64,000 bases of DNA from contig NZ_BNCM01000007.1 in assembly GCF_014656475.1 (NCBI RefSeq), forward strand, positions 169,382 to 233,381. Reading direction: 5' to 3'. Each line of letters begins with the position of its first letter. Within the stretch, counting starts at the first letter, position 1. The position numbers were made by a program, and so were the translations under genes. The notes under the pieces were generated by a model. It made no database searches. It was not told the origin of the DNA and worked only from the letters and a program-made list of their open reading frames with translations. This DNA comes from Sinomonas cellulolyticus (GTDB taxonomy: Bacteria; Actinomycetota; Actinomycetes; Actinomycetales; Micrococcaceae). Below are positions 7,663 through 15,891 of the stretch, piece by piece.

Positions 7663-8355
7663 TTACGGTCTGGCGGCGAAGCGCTCCAGCAGGTCCACGT
7701 GGCCGGACACGATGAGCATGTCGCGGCTGGAGACCTTCGTGTGCGGCTGCGCGTAGGTGAAGTCCTCCCCGGGGCTCTTCACCCCCACGATCGTCACGCC
7801 GTACTTGGAGCGGACGGCAGACTCGGCCAGCGTGAACCCCTGGGTCTCCTTGGGCGGGTACATCTTGACGATGGCGAAGTCGTCGTCGAACTCGATGAAG
7901 TCCAGCATGCGCCCGGAGACCAGGTGCGCCGCGCGGACGCCGGCGTCCGCCTCGGGGTAGATCACGTGGTGCGCGCCGATGCGGGAGAGGATCTTCCCGT
8001 GGGACGGCGTGATCGCCTTGACCCACGTCTGCTCGATGCCGAGGTCCACGAGGTTCGCGGTGATGAGCACGGAGGACTCGATCGACGTCCCGACACCTAC
8101 CACGGCGGACTGGAATTCCTGGGCCCCGAGCTGCCGGAGCGCCTCGATGTTCGTGGCGTCGGCCTGGGCGACATGAGTCAGGGTGCCGGACCACTTCTGG
8201 ACGAGGTCCATGTCGCGCTCGATCGCGAGGACCTCCCGGCCCTGCTTCACGAGCTGCTCGGCGGTGGCCGCTCCGAAGCGGCCGAGCCCGATCACGAGGA
8301 CCGGTGCGCTGGGGTTGGGACGCCGGCTGGCCCCGCTGGGTGTGGGATTAGCCAA
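7663..8355 (-). CDS. TrkA/KtrA-type potassium channel regulatory subunit
   Basis: A 230-residue RCK-domain protein: an N-terminal Rossmann fold (VIGLGRFGAATAEQL at 21-35, acidic IERD after the second strand) binds nucleotide, and the C-terminal part resembles RCK_C. It gates the membrane pore of a Trk/Ktr potassium transporter in response to NAD(H) or adenine nucleotides (family knowledge). Its start overlaps the end of the TrkH gene upstream by 8 bases on the same strand, so the two are translationally coupled and form one transporter. Single-RCK length indicates the Ktr style rather than the double-RCK E. coli TrkA. Confidence 0.9.
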   Translation of the reverse strand: MANPTPSGASRRPNPSAPVLVIGLGRFGAATAEQLVKQGREVLAIERDMDLVQKWSGTLTHVAQADATNIEALRQLGAQEFQSAVVGVGTSIESSVLITANLVDLGIEQTWVKAITPSHGKILSRIGAHHVIYPEADAGVRAAHLVSGRMLDFIEFDDDFAIVKMYPPKETQGFTLAESAVRSKYGVTIVGVKSPGEDFTYAQPHTKVSSRDMLIVSGHVDLLERFAARP

Positions 8356-9760
8356 TGATCGGCCTCTCTTCCGGATAGTGGTACAGCTGGATGCGCTGGC
8401 GCACGGAGAGACCCGATGCCAGGGTGATGGTCCCGACGCGTCCGGCGAACATGAGCACGGTCAGGACGTACATGGCGGCGGGGGGAGACTCGGCGCTCAG
8501 GCCCGAGCTCAGGCCGACGGTCGCGAAGGCGGAGAGCACCTCGAACAGGACGCGGTCGAGCGGCTGGGAGGTGATGGCGGACATCAGGAAGCAGCCCACG
8601 AGCACGAGGGTCGCTCCCGCCACGATCACGGAGATCGCGACTCGCAGGGCGCCGTCCGGGATGGTCCTTCCGAAGGCCTTCACATCCGGATCGCCGCGGC
8701 CCTCCGCGAGGATCGCGAGGAACAGCACGGCGAGCGTGGTGACCTTGATGCCGCCCGCGGTCGAGGCCGAGCCTCCGCCCACGAACATGAGGGCATCCGT
8801 GAGGATCTGGGTGGTGCCTTCCATGTGGTTCTGGTCCACGAGGTTGAACCCGCAGGAGCGGGTCATGATGGACGCGAAGACCGCATGGATCATCTTGTCC
8901 CCGACGTTCATCGTCCCGATCGTGCGCGGGTTGTCCCACTCCATCCACCCCCACAGGACGCCCCCGACGACCACGAGGATTGAGGACACCAGGATGGTGA
9001 GCTTGACGTGCAGGCTCCACCTCGACCACCTGAGGCCGCCCTGCCGGAGCCCGAGGATCACGGGGAAGCCGAGGGAGCCCACGAAGGCCCCCACGGCGAT
9101 GGGCACGAGGATCCACAGGTCCTCCTCGTAGGGGATGATCCCGTCCGAGTGCGGCGTGAACCCCGCGTTGTTGAAGGAGGAAATCGCATAGAAGATGCCG
9201 TGCCAGAGGGACTGCCACCAGCCCTCGCCGAGGGTGAGGAACCGGCCGGTGAGCACGACGGCGAGGGAGCCCTCGATGACCGCAGAGGTCAGGATGACTA
9301 CGCGCAGGAGTTCGCCGACCTCGCCGAGCCTGCTCGAATTGTTCAGTGCCTCCTGTGCGATGAGCTTGCTGCGCAGGCCGAGGCGGCGGCTCACCATGAG
9401 CGTCAGGAGCGAGGCGATGGTGAGCGTCCCGAGTCCGCCGACGAAGACTCCGGCGAGGATCACGAGCTGGCCGAAGAACGTCCAGTGCGTCGCCGTCGAG
9501 ACTACGGTCAGACCCGTCACGCACACCGCAGAGGCTGCAGTGAACACGGCCTCGTGGAGGGGCGTGACCTTCCCGTCCGCTGAGGAGACCGGCAGCGAGA
9601 GCAGGAAGGAGAAGACCACGATCACGAGGGAGAACGTGAGGACGGCCAGCCGGGCCGGAGACGAGACGGCAAGTCGGTCGATGAAGTCCCGGAGGCCGGT
9701 CAGGGGACCGAGGCCCTCGCGCTCGGGCGCGGGCTGCCATGTCGGCTTGGTCTGGGCCAT
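8348..9760 (-). CDS. TrkH/KtrB-family potassium uptake pore
   Basis: A 470-residue polytopic membrane protein of the Trk/Ktr/HKT superfamily. Four pore-loop repeats are visible: TAASAVCVTGLT, SSFNNAGFTPHSDG, SIMTRSCGFNLVD and SAFATVGLSSGLS, each with the selectivity-filter glycine. It imports potassium, probably with sodium or proton coupling, together with the RCK protein encoded just downstream. ATG 9760 (MAQTKPTW) is chosen because the longer frame to 9850 runs through promoter-like sequence. The start is divergent from the AcuC-like gene. Confidence 0.9.
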   Translation of the reverse strand: MAQTKPTWQPAPEREGLGPLTGLRDFIDRLAVSSPARLAVLTFSLVIVVFSFLLSLPVSSADGKVTPLHEAVFTAASAVCVTGLTVVSTATHWTFFGQLVILAGVFVGGLGTLTIASLLTLMVSRRLGLRSKLIAQEALNNSSRLGEVGELLRVVILTSAVIEGSLAVVLTGRFLTLGEGWWQSLWHGIFYAISSFNNAGFTPHSDGIIPYEEDLWILVPIAVGAFVGSLGFPVILGLRQGGLRWSRWSLHVKLTILVSSILVVVGGVLWGWMEWDNPRTIGTMNVGDKMIHAVFASIMTRSCGFNLVDQNHMEGTTQILTDALMFVGGGSASTAGGIKVTTLAVLFLAILAEGRGDPDVKAFGRTIPDGALRVAISVIVAGATLVLVGCFLMSAITSQPLDRVLFEVLSAFATVGLSSGLSAESPPAAMYVLTVLMFAGRVGTITLASGLSVRQRIQLYHYPEERPIIG

Positions 9761-9879
9761 GGAGAGAGTGTCCTGTTTGTCCGGGCTGCCCCGCGGTGCC
9801 GGGCGGCTTCGTGTCACAGTAAACCACCAACCAGGGCCCGAGGACCGCACCGCGGTGAGGGTCCGGTAGCCTAGGCCAC

Positions 9880-11118
9880 ATGTCCGAGGGTGCAGCGCAG
9901 CAGTCCGGCGGCCCTGCCAGCGCGATCCGCCGGGTCGAGTACCCGACCGTCGTGGCCTGGGGTGAGTCGATGCTCGACTACAACTTCGGCGAACACCACC
10001 CCATGAGCCCGGCGAGGCTCGATCTGACGGCGAGGCTGTGCGAACAGCTGGGACTCTTCTCCCTGGAGCCTGTCACCCTCGTCGAGCCCCACGTGGCCAC
10101 CGACGACGAGCTGGCCACCGTCCATACGCGCGACTACATCGCGGCGGTGCGCCGCGTGAGCGAGAACCCCGACGAACCGGACCCCGCGCGCGGACTGGGC
10201 ACCGAGGACGACCCCGCGTTCGCGGGCATGCACGAGGCGAGCGCGCGTCTCGTGGGCGGCTCCCTCGCGGCCGTGGAGGCGATCCTCGCCGGCACCGCCG
10301 TGCACGCGGTGAACTTCGCCGGGGGGATGCACCACGCCGCCGCGGACCACGGCAGCGGATTCTGCATCTACAACGACGCCGCCGCCGGCATCCAGCGGCT
10401 CCTTGACCGCGGGGTTGCCCGCGTGGTCTACATCGACACGGACGCCCACCACGGCGACGGCACCGAGCAGATCTTCTGGGACGAGCCGCGCGTCATGACG
10501 ATCTCCCTCCACGAGAGCGGCCTCACGCTCTTCCCCGGTACGGGCTTCCCCACCGAGGTCGGCGGGCAGGGAGCGGAGGGGACGGCCGTGAACGTGGCCC
10601 TCCCGGCCGGCACGAGGGACGCGGGCTGGCTGCGGGCCTTCCACGCTGTGGTGCCCCAGCTCGTCGAGGCCTTCCGCCCCGAGGTGATCGTGAGCCAGCA
10701 CGGCTGCGACGCGCACCACCTCGACCCCCTGACCAACCTCAAGGTCACCGTCGACGCCCAGCGAGAGGTGGCGCTGTCCATCTCCGCGCTCGCGAGGAGG
10801 TTCTGCGAGGGCCGCTGGATCGCGACGGGCGGCGGCGGGTACGAGGTGGTCCAAGTGGTCCCGCGGGCGTGGGCCCACCTCGTGGGCGTCTCGGCGGGCC
10901 ATCCGGTCAGCCTCCACACGCCCACACCCCAGCCGTGGCGCGACTACGTGCGGGACGAGTACGGGAAGGACGCGCCCGCCCTCATGGGCGAGGACGCGGA
11001 CCTCTGGTGGCGCTCGTGGGAGATCGGCTTCAACCCCAACGATCCGGTGGACCGGGCCGTCATGGCCACCCGCAAGGAGGTCTTCCCGCTCCACGGGCTC
11101 GACCCCTGGTTCGACTGA
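9880..11118 (+). CDS. acuC: AcuC-like class I histone-deacetylase-family protein
   Basis: A 412-residue arginase/deacetylase-fold enzyme. Zinc and catalytic motifs are intact: GGMHHAAADHGSGFCIYND (19 residues, tandem catalytic His), DTDAHHGDGTEQ with the Asp/His zinc ligands, and SQHGCDAHHLDPL with a further Asp ligand. AcuC removes acetyl groups from lysines, classically from acetyl-CoA synthetase, activating acetate use. No acetyl-CoA synthetase gene is adjacent. TAGCCT (9867-9872) ends 7 bases before ATG, so the transcript is probably leaderless. An ArsR-type gene follows on the same strand after 18 bases. Confidence 0.88.
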   Translation: MSEGAAQQSGGPASAIRRVEYPTVVAWGESMLDYNFGEHHPMSPARLDLTARLCEQLGLFSLEPVTLVEPHVATDDELATVHTRDYIAAVRRVSENPDEPDPARGLGTEDDPAFAGMHEASARLVGGSLAAVEAILAGTAVHAVNFAGGMHHAAADHGSGFCIYNDAAAGIQRLLDRGVARVVYIDTDAHHGDGTEQIFWDEPRVMTISLHESGLTLFPGTGFPTEVGGQGAEGTAVNVALPAGTRDAGWLRAFHAVVPQLVEAFRPEVIVSQHGCDAHHLDPLTNLKVTVDAQREVALSISALARRFCEGRWIATGGGGYEVVQVVPRAWAHLVGVSAGHPVSLHTPTPQPWRDYVRDEYGKDAPALMGEDADLWWRSWEIGFNPNDPVDRAVMATRKEVFPLHGLDPWFD

Positions 11119-11136
11119 GGTGGGTAGTCTGGAGGC

Positions 11137-11685
11137 ATGCTGACTGACATCTTCGCCGTCATCGCGGACCGCACCCGGAGGGACATCCTCCAGGCGCTGC
11201 GCTCCGGCGACAAGGCGGTGGGCGAGCTCGTCGAGGCCCTCTCCGCGAGCCAGCCCACGGTGTCCAAGCACCTCAAGGTCCTGCGCGACGCCGGGCTCGT
11301 GACCACGCGCGCCCAGGGCCAGAAACGGTTCTACGCACTCCGGGTCGAGCCCCTCGCAGAGGTGGGCGGGTGGCTCGCCGGGCTCGCCCAAGAAGAACCG
11401 CGCACGACGGCGCCGTCCCCGACCCCGGCGGACGCCGCACCGCCCGCTGCTGCCCCCGCAGTGCCGGAGCCCGTCCCCGAGGCCACTCCAGAGGCGGCCG
11501 CCGACTCCGGCGAGGAGCTCGCGCTGGTTCCGGCCGGCGTCGTGCGTCTCGACGGCAAGGGCGAGCAGGAGGACACGAGCCGGCCGGCCCAGCTCCAGCG
11601 GACTGTCGAGCGCACGGCGGCGCGGGTCGGTGCCCGCGCCACCGAGATCATGGCGAATCTGCCGAAGTTCGGCCGGCGCAAGTAG
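11137..11685 (+). CDS. ArsR-family winged-helix regulator with a long C-terminal tail
   Basis: A 182-residue protein whose first 90 residues are an ArsR-type winged helix (IADRTRRDILQALRSGDKAV, then SQPTVSKHLKVLRDAGLV). The rest is an Ala/Pro/Glu-rich linker (about 85-125) and a basic helix ending NLPKFGRRK. No cysteine metal-sensing cluster is present in the HTH domain, so metal sensing is unlikely. TAGTCT at 11125-11130 ends 6 bases before ATG, consistent with its own leaderless promoter inside the 18-base gap after acuC. The linker is encoded partly by a copy of the recurring 12-mer (11401-11412). Target unknown. Confidence 0.8.
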   Translation: MLTDIFAVIADRTRRDILQALRSGDKAVGELVEALSASQPTVSKHLKVLRDAGLVTTRAQGQKRFYALRVEPLAEVGGWLAGLAQEEPRTTAPSPTPADAAPPAAAPAVPEPVPEATPEAAADSGEELALVPAGVVRLDGKGEQEDTSRPAQLQRTVERTAARVGARATEIMANLPKFGRRK

Positions 11686-11691
11686 CCGGGT

Positions 11692-12690
11692 TCAGGGGCT
11701 CTCGGCAGAGTCCCACCAGTCCAGGGCGCGATGCGCGTGGAAGGTGAGCCACTTCGAGCGCTCGCCGGGCGGCACGTCGACGTCGAACCAGACCCGGCCG
11801 GGGAAGCGGTGCTCCTGAAGCCACGTCCCGTCCTCGCGCCGCTTGTACCGCACCATCCCGACGGCCTCAGCCAGCCGCGGGTCCGGAGCCGCGCCGTCGT
11901 GGAGCGCGGCCTCGCGGAAGTAGTCGAGGGCGCGCAGCGCGGTGTAGTGCCAGCGGAACGGGTAGGCGAGCACGCCGAACCAGGGCTGGACCAGCTCGCC
12001 GGTGGTCTTCCGGCGCAGCGCCCCGCGGGTGAGGAGGTACTCCTCGCCGGCCTTGCGGGCGGCCCGGAGCGCGTCCGTGCCGGCCGTCCCGTCTCCGCCG
12101 GCCTTCTCGTAGGAGAGGATGGCCTGCAGCGAGTTCAGGGTCGAGTTGAAGGACGAGCGCACAGAACCGTTGACCCACTCGCAGTTCCAGCCGCCCTCTG
12201 CCATCTGGTGGTCCACGAACCACTGGGCGAGTCCTGAGACGTCCGCGCCGAGCCATGCGCCGTTGGCGAGGGTTGCCGCGTTGATGCATGCGTCGACCTC
12301 GCCGCCCCAGTAGGGCAGTGTCGGATCGTACTCCCAATGGCTGCTCGCGGCCAGCTTCTGCGCCGTCCCCGTGAGTGCGCTGGCGGGCAGTCCCCAGGTG
12401 CGCAGCGTCGTGAGGGTCCAGGTCGTGGCGGTCCACGGCTGGCCGGCGCCGTCGGCCGCCTCGGGGCCGGCGAAGTCGAAGTGCGCGGGGAAGAATGCGC
12501 CGCCGGCCCACTGCCCGTCCGGGTCCTGGAGGGCCAGAAGCCGTGCGCCGAAGCCCTCGGTCGCGACGCGCTCCCGGGTGGCCTCCCAGACGTCCGGCGG
12601 CTCGTGGGCCATGTCCCGCTCGACCTGCCATTTCAGGGCGGGATCGGACGCGAGGAGCCAGCTGGTCAGGGTTTCCGGCACGGCGCCCAC
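11692..12690 (-). CDS. Squalene-cyclase/prenyltransferase-like alpha-barrel protein
   Basis: About 332 residues of helical repeats rich in Trp and Gly (DPDGQWAGGAF, GGEVDACINAATLANGAWLG, MAEGGWNCEWVNGSVRSSFN), resembling the alpha/alpha barrel of terpene cyclases and prenyltransferase beta subunits. The DxDD motif of class II cyclases is not seen, so enzymatic function is uncertain. No signal peptide. Start is ambiguous: GTG at 12690 or at 12681 (VPETLTSW), neither with a clear ribosome-binding site. It is convergent with the ArsR gene (6-base gap) and divergent from norB. Similar proteins in actinobacteria are annotated only as prenyltransferase-like. Confidence 0.65.
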   Translation of the reverse strand: MGAVPETLTSWLLASDPALKWQVERDMAHEPPDVWEATRERVATEGFGARLLALQDPDGQWAGGAFFPAHFDFAGPEAADGAGQPWTATTWTLTTLRTWGLPASALTGTAQKLAASSHWEYDPTLPYWGGEVDACINAATLANGAWLGADVSGLAQWFVDHQMAEGGWNCEWVNGSVRSSFNSTLNSLQAILSYEKAGGDGTAGTDALRAARKAGEEYLLTRGALRRKTTGELVQPWFGVLAYPFRWHYTALRALDYFREAALHDGAAPDPRLAEAVGMVRYKRREDGTWLQEHRFPGRVWFDVDVPPGERSKWLTFHAHRALDWWDSAESP

Positions 12691-12731
12691 ACTACGCGCC
12701 GGCGGCGTGGGGAAGAAGGGACCTGGCTCAT

Positions 12732-12744
12732 GACAGGTTCTGTC
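12732..12744. promoter_or_regulatory. Candidate operator upstream of norB
   Basis: GACAG-GTT-CTGTC is a perfect 5-bp dyad located 79-91 bases before the norB start. Its core AGGTTCTGT recurs as a direct repeat at 12776-12784. A TAAATT element at 12758-12763 between the two could serve as -10. Two related half-sites flanking a promoter are typical of a regulator site, possibly for nitric-oxide control, but the motif does not match an NsrR or FNR consensus I know. Confidence 0.35.
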
Positions 12745-12822
12745 CGTCCTATTGCAGTAAATTCCGTGCGGGTTTAGGTTCTGTGTCACTTGCACGCGGG
12801 GGACCTCATCGGGAGCAGGCCA

Positions 12823-15231
12823 ATGAGCACAACAGAGAAGCAAGCGCACCGACGGACCGAGCTGATGGTGTCCTCCGGCTGGCTCAAGGCCATCGCCGCA
12901 GTGATGATCTTCGGTTTCCTCGTGATGGCGTTCCTCGCCGTCCGCACCTATACCGCCGCGATGCCGACCCCGGAGAAGGTGGTCACGAGCAGCGGCCAGG
13001 TCCTCTTCACGGGGGACGACATCACGACCGGCCAGGAGATCTTCCTGCGCCGCGGCCTCCAGGAGTACGGCTCGATCGTGGGCCACGGCGGCTACCTGGG
13101 CCCGGACTACACGGCCGACTACCTCCGCCGCTCCGCGCAGAACGTGCTCGACCAGCTCACCAACGCCGGCACGAGGGACCCGCATCAGGCACTCGTCGAC
13201 ATGATGCGGACCAACCGCTATGACGACGCCACGAAGACCCTGACCTTCACCGCCGAGCAGGCCCAGGCGTTCAACGACATCCAGAAGCACTACGCCGAGT
13301 ACTTCGGGGCACCCAGCACCCAGTACGGGCTCATTCCGAACGCCATCACGTCCGGCCAGGACATCAAGCAGCTGACGGCATTCTTCGCGTGGACCGCGTG
13401 GGCCGCGGCGGCGGACCGCCCGGGGCACAGCTACAGCTACACGAACAACTGGCCCGCCGAGCCGCTCGTCGACAACGGCCCCACGGCTGACCTGCTGATC
13501 TGGAGCGGGCTCTCGCTCATCGCGCTGCTCGGCGGGATCGGCATCCTGTTCGCCGTCTACGGCAGGTGGAGCCGCTCCGTCGGGTGGCATCGGGCCGAGA
13601 ACACGACCGTGGCGTTCCGCCAGCCCGGCGAGGTGAAGGTCACCCCGTCCCAAGCGGCGACGGCGTGGTTCTTCCTCATCGTCGCGCTCCTGTTCCTGGG
13701 ACAGGGACTCCTGGGCGGCGCCATCGAGCACTACCGGGCGGACCTGAGCAGCTTCTTCGGCATGGACCTCGCCCAGCTCCTGCCGTTCAACCTCGCCCGG
13801 ACCTGGCACGTCCAGCTTTCGATCTTCTGGACCGCGGCGTCCTTCCTCGCCGCGGGCATCTTCCTGGCCCCGTACATCTCGGGGCGGGAAGCGAAGAAGC
13901 AGCACGTGCTCGTCTACATCCTCCTCGGCGCCCTCGGCCTCGTGATCGCGGGATCGTTCGTCGGCGAGGCGATGAGCATCTTCGGGTTCAAGCCCGCCGC
14001 CGGGAACCCGCTGTTCGACATGCAGTGGGAGTACCTCGACCTGCCGAAGATCTGGCAGGGGATCCTCGTGGTCGGCCTCGCCCTGTGGATGTTCATCATC
14101 TGGCGTGGCATCCGGACCCGGCTCGCGCGCGAGCACCGGTTCAACCTGCCCTGGCTGTTCTTCTACGCGGGCCTCGCGATCCCCGCGTTCTACGCGGTCG
14201 GCCTGCTGGCCGGCACCGACACGAACGTCGCGGTGGCCGACTACTGGCGGTTCTGGGTGGTCCACCTGTGGGTCGAGGACTTCCTCGAGCTGTTCACCAC
14301 CGTCATGGTGGCCTACATCTTCGTCCTGCTGGGCGTGGTGCGCCGCCGCATGGCGATGCAGCTGATCCTCCTGGACGTGGTGCTCTACTCCGCGGGCGGC
14401 GTCATCGGCACGATGCACCACCTCTACTTCTCCGGGACACCGGTCGAGACCATGGCCCTGGGCGCCTTCTTCTCCGCGTTCGAGGTCATCCCGCTGACCC
14501 TGCTGACCGTCGAGGCATGGACGTTCCTGCAGCTGGGCGCCCGTCAGGAGTCCGGCAGCTCGGCACCGTTCCCGCACCGGTGGGCCGTCATGTTCCTCGT
14601 GGCGGTCGGATTCTGGAACTTCCTCGGAGCCGGCGTGTTCGGGTTCCTCATCAACCTGCCGATCGTCTCCTACTACGAGATCGGGACGGCGCTGACGGCC
14701 AACCACGCCCACGCGTCCATGATGGGCGTCTACGGCATGCTCGGCGTGGGCCTTGCCCTGTTCGCCCTGCGCTACCTCATCCCGCCGGGCCGCTGGCCGG
14801 AGAAGGCGGCCCGCGTCTCGTTCTGGTGCCTGAACATCGGCCTTGCCTGGATGAGCTTTGCCACGCTGGTCCCGCTCGGCGTGATCCAGCTCTGGTACTC
14901 GGTCAGCAACGGGTACTACGAGGCGCGCTCGCTCGACTTCATCAACCAGCCCGGCAACGCCGTCCTCGAGTGGCTCAGGCTGCCCGGAGACCTCATCTTC
15001 ATCATCGGCGGGATCCTGCCGTTCCTGTGGACGGCGTGGCTCGGCGTCAGGTACCGGGTCAAGGAGCGCACGCTCGAGGTGCCGGAGGAGATGCTCTACT
15101 TCGAGGAGGCCACGGCGGGCGGCAGTTCGGCGGGCGGGGGCCCACTCGGCGATGGCGGCACCGGCGCCGGGGGAGGACCCTCCCGGTACCGCTCCGACCG
15201 CGAGGGCGGGGGCGGAGGCGAGGCCACGTGA
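12823..15231 (+). CDS. norB: Quinol-dependent nitric oxide reductase (qNorB)
   Basis: An 802-residue integral membrane heme-copper-family enzyme reducing 2 NO to N2O. The long N-terminal extension fused to the catalytic subunit marks the single-subunit, quinol-oxidising type. Likely ligands: RTWHVQLSIFW and ANHAHASMMGVYG (heme histidines) and GTMHHLYFSG (non-heme iron). About 14 membrane segments are expected; the C-terminal about 35 residues are a Gly-rich cytoplasmic tail. ATG 12823 has GGAGC 8 bases upstream; a TTG at 12790 in frame is less likely. It ends in a GTGA overlap with the next gene. Without nitrite reductase genes nearby, detoxification rather than full denitrification is inferred. 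Confidence 0.93.
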   Translation: MSTTEKQAHRRTELMVSSGWLKAIAAVMIFGFLVMAFLAVRTYTAAMPTPEKVVTSSGQVLFTGDDITTGQEIFLRRGLQEYGSIVGHGGYLGPDYTADYLRRSAQNVLDQLTNAGTRDPHQALVDMMRTNRYDDATKTLTFTAEQAQAFNDIQKHYAEYFGAPSTQYGLIPNAITSGQDIKQLTAFFAWTAWAAAADRPGHSYSYTNNWPAEPLVDNGPTADLLIWSGLSLIALLGGIGILFAVYGRWSRSVGWHRAENTTVAFRQPGEVKVTPSQAATAWFFLIVALLFLGQGLLGGAIEHYRADLSSFFGMDLAQLLPFNLARTWHVQLSIFWTAASFLAAGIFLAPYISGREAKKQHVLVYILLGALGLVIAGSFVGEAMSIFGFKPAAGNPLFDMQWEYLDLPKIWQGILVVGLALWMFIIWRGIRTRLAREHRFNLPWLFFYAGLAIPAFYAVGLLAGTDTNVAVADYWRFWVVHLWVEDFLELFTTVMVAYIFVLLGVVRRRMAMQLILLDVVLYSAGGVIGTMHHLYFSGTPVETMALGAFFSAFEVIPLTLLTVEAWTFLQLGARQESGSSAPFPHRWAVMFLVAVGFWNFLGAGVFGFLINLPIVSYYEIGTALTANHAHASMMGVYGMLGVGLALFALRYLIPPGRWPEKAARVSFWCLNIGLAWMSFATLVPLGVIQLWYSVSNGYYEARSLDFINQPGNAVLEWLRLPGDLIFIIGGILPFLWTAWLGVRYRVKERTLEVPEEMLYFEEATAGGSSAGGGPLGDGGTGAGGGPSRYRSDREGGGGGEAT

Positions 15232-15887
15232 GCGTCCTCCCGGTGTCGGTGTGGCTCGCCTGCGGCTACGGGCTGTTCCTCCTGGTCGTCGCGCACCTTC
15301 TCGACCTGTTCGCCCGCCGGGCCGCGGTCGGAGCGGCCCGGCGGCAGGCTGGCGGGTTCACGTACCACGCCGACCACGACGCCTGGCTCTGCCCTCAGGA
15401 CCAGTGGCTCTGGCCGGAGTCCTTCGACCCCAACCACCGGGTCATGAGGTACCGCGCCTCGCCGACCGTCTGCAACAGCTGTCCAGTCAAGGACACGTGC
15501 ACCACGTCGCGTTCCGGCCGGCAGATCAGCCGCAACATCGACCAGTGGCCGAGCTCGGAGGCCGAGCGGTTCCACCGGACCGTCGCATGCACCGTTGCGG
15601 TCCTGGGCCTGCTCTGGCCGCTCGTGACGATGCTCACGGTCGACGACGCGCTCCCCCTTCTCGTGCTCGGCGCCACCGTCGCGGTGGTCGCCGCCGGCGC
15701 CTGGCCGCTGTTCGGGCACCTGCGCCGCACCCCCGTCGCGTTCCCCGACCATGTGCCGCAGCGGAGCCTGGACGAGGACGCCGCAGAGCGGCTGAGGCTC
15801 ACACGCCGCGAGGAGCGCCGACACAGCGGCTTCGCGAGCGACCGCAGGGCACCCGGCACCCCTTTCGGCGACCAGAGGAAGGACTGA
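15228..15887 (+). CDS. Membrane protein with transposase-like four-cysteine module
   Basis: A 219-residue protein starting at a GTG that overlaps the norB stop. One N-terminal membrane helix (residues about 5-25) is followed by a soluble module with CPQDQWLW, then VCNSCPVKDTCTTS, and a two-helix hydrophobic segment near 125-165. The spacing (FxYHxxxDxxLCP, C-x2-C-x5-C, then GRQISRN) closely resembles the zinc-binding insert of IS1182-type DDE transposases, yet no catalytic Asp/Glu domain is present. Coupling to norB implies a role in NorB assembly or NO response (inference). Members are annotated as hypothetical. Confidence 0.7.
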   Translation: MSVLPVSVWLACGYGLFLLVVAHLLDLFARRAAVGAARRQAGGFTYHADHDAWLCPQDQWLWPESFDPNHRVMRYRASPTVCNSCPVKDTCTTSRSGRQISRNIDQWPSSEAERFHRTVACTVAVLGLLWPLVTMLTVDDALPLLVLGATVAVVAAGAWPLFGHLRRTPVAFPDHVPQRSLDEDAAERLRLTRREERRHSGFASDRRAPGTPFGDQRKD

Positions 15888-15891
15888 AGCC

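Noticed and set aside
9252..9266. GAGCACGACGGCGAG at 9252, 36924 and 47047 as further copies of the 12-mer
   Set aside because: These lack the first base of the 12-mer and encode Leu-Ala-Val-Val-Leu in membrane helices on the minus strand, so codon use explains them.
11692..14712. A 1006-codon open frame on the minus strand across norB
   Set aside because: It is the cyclase-like gene extended through the antisense of norB; high G+C removes stop codons. Only 11692-12690 is protein-like.
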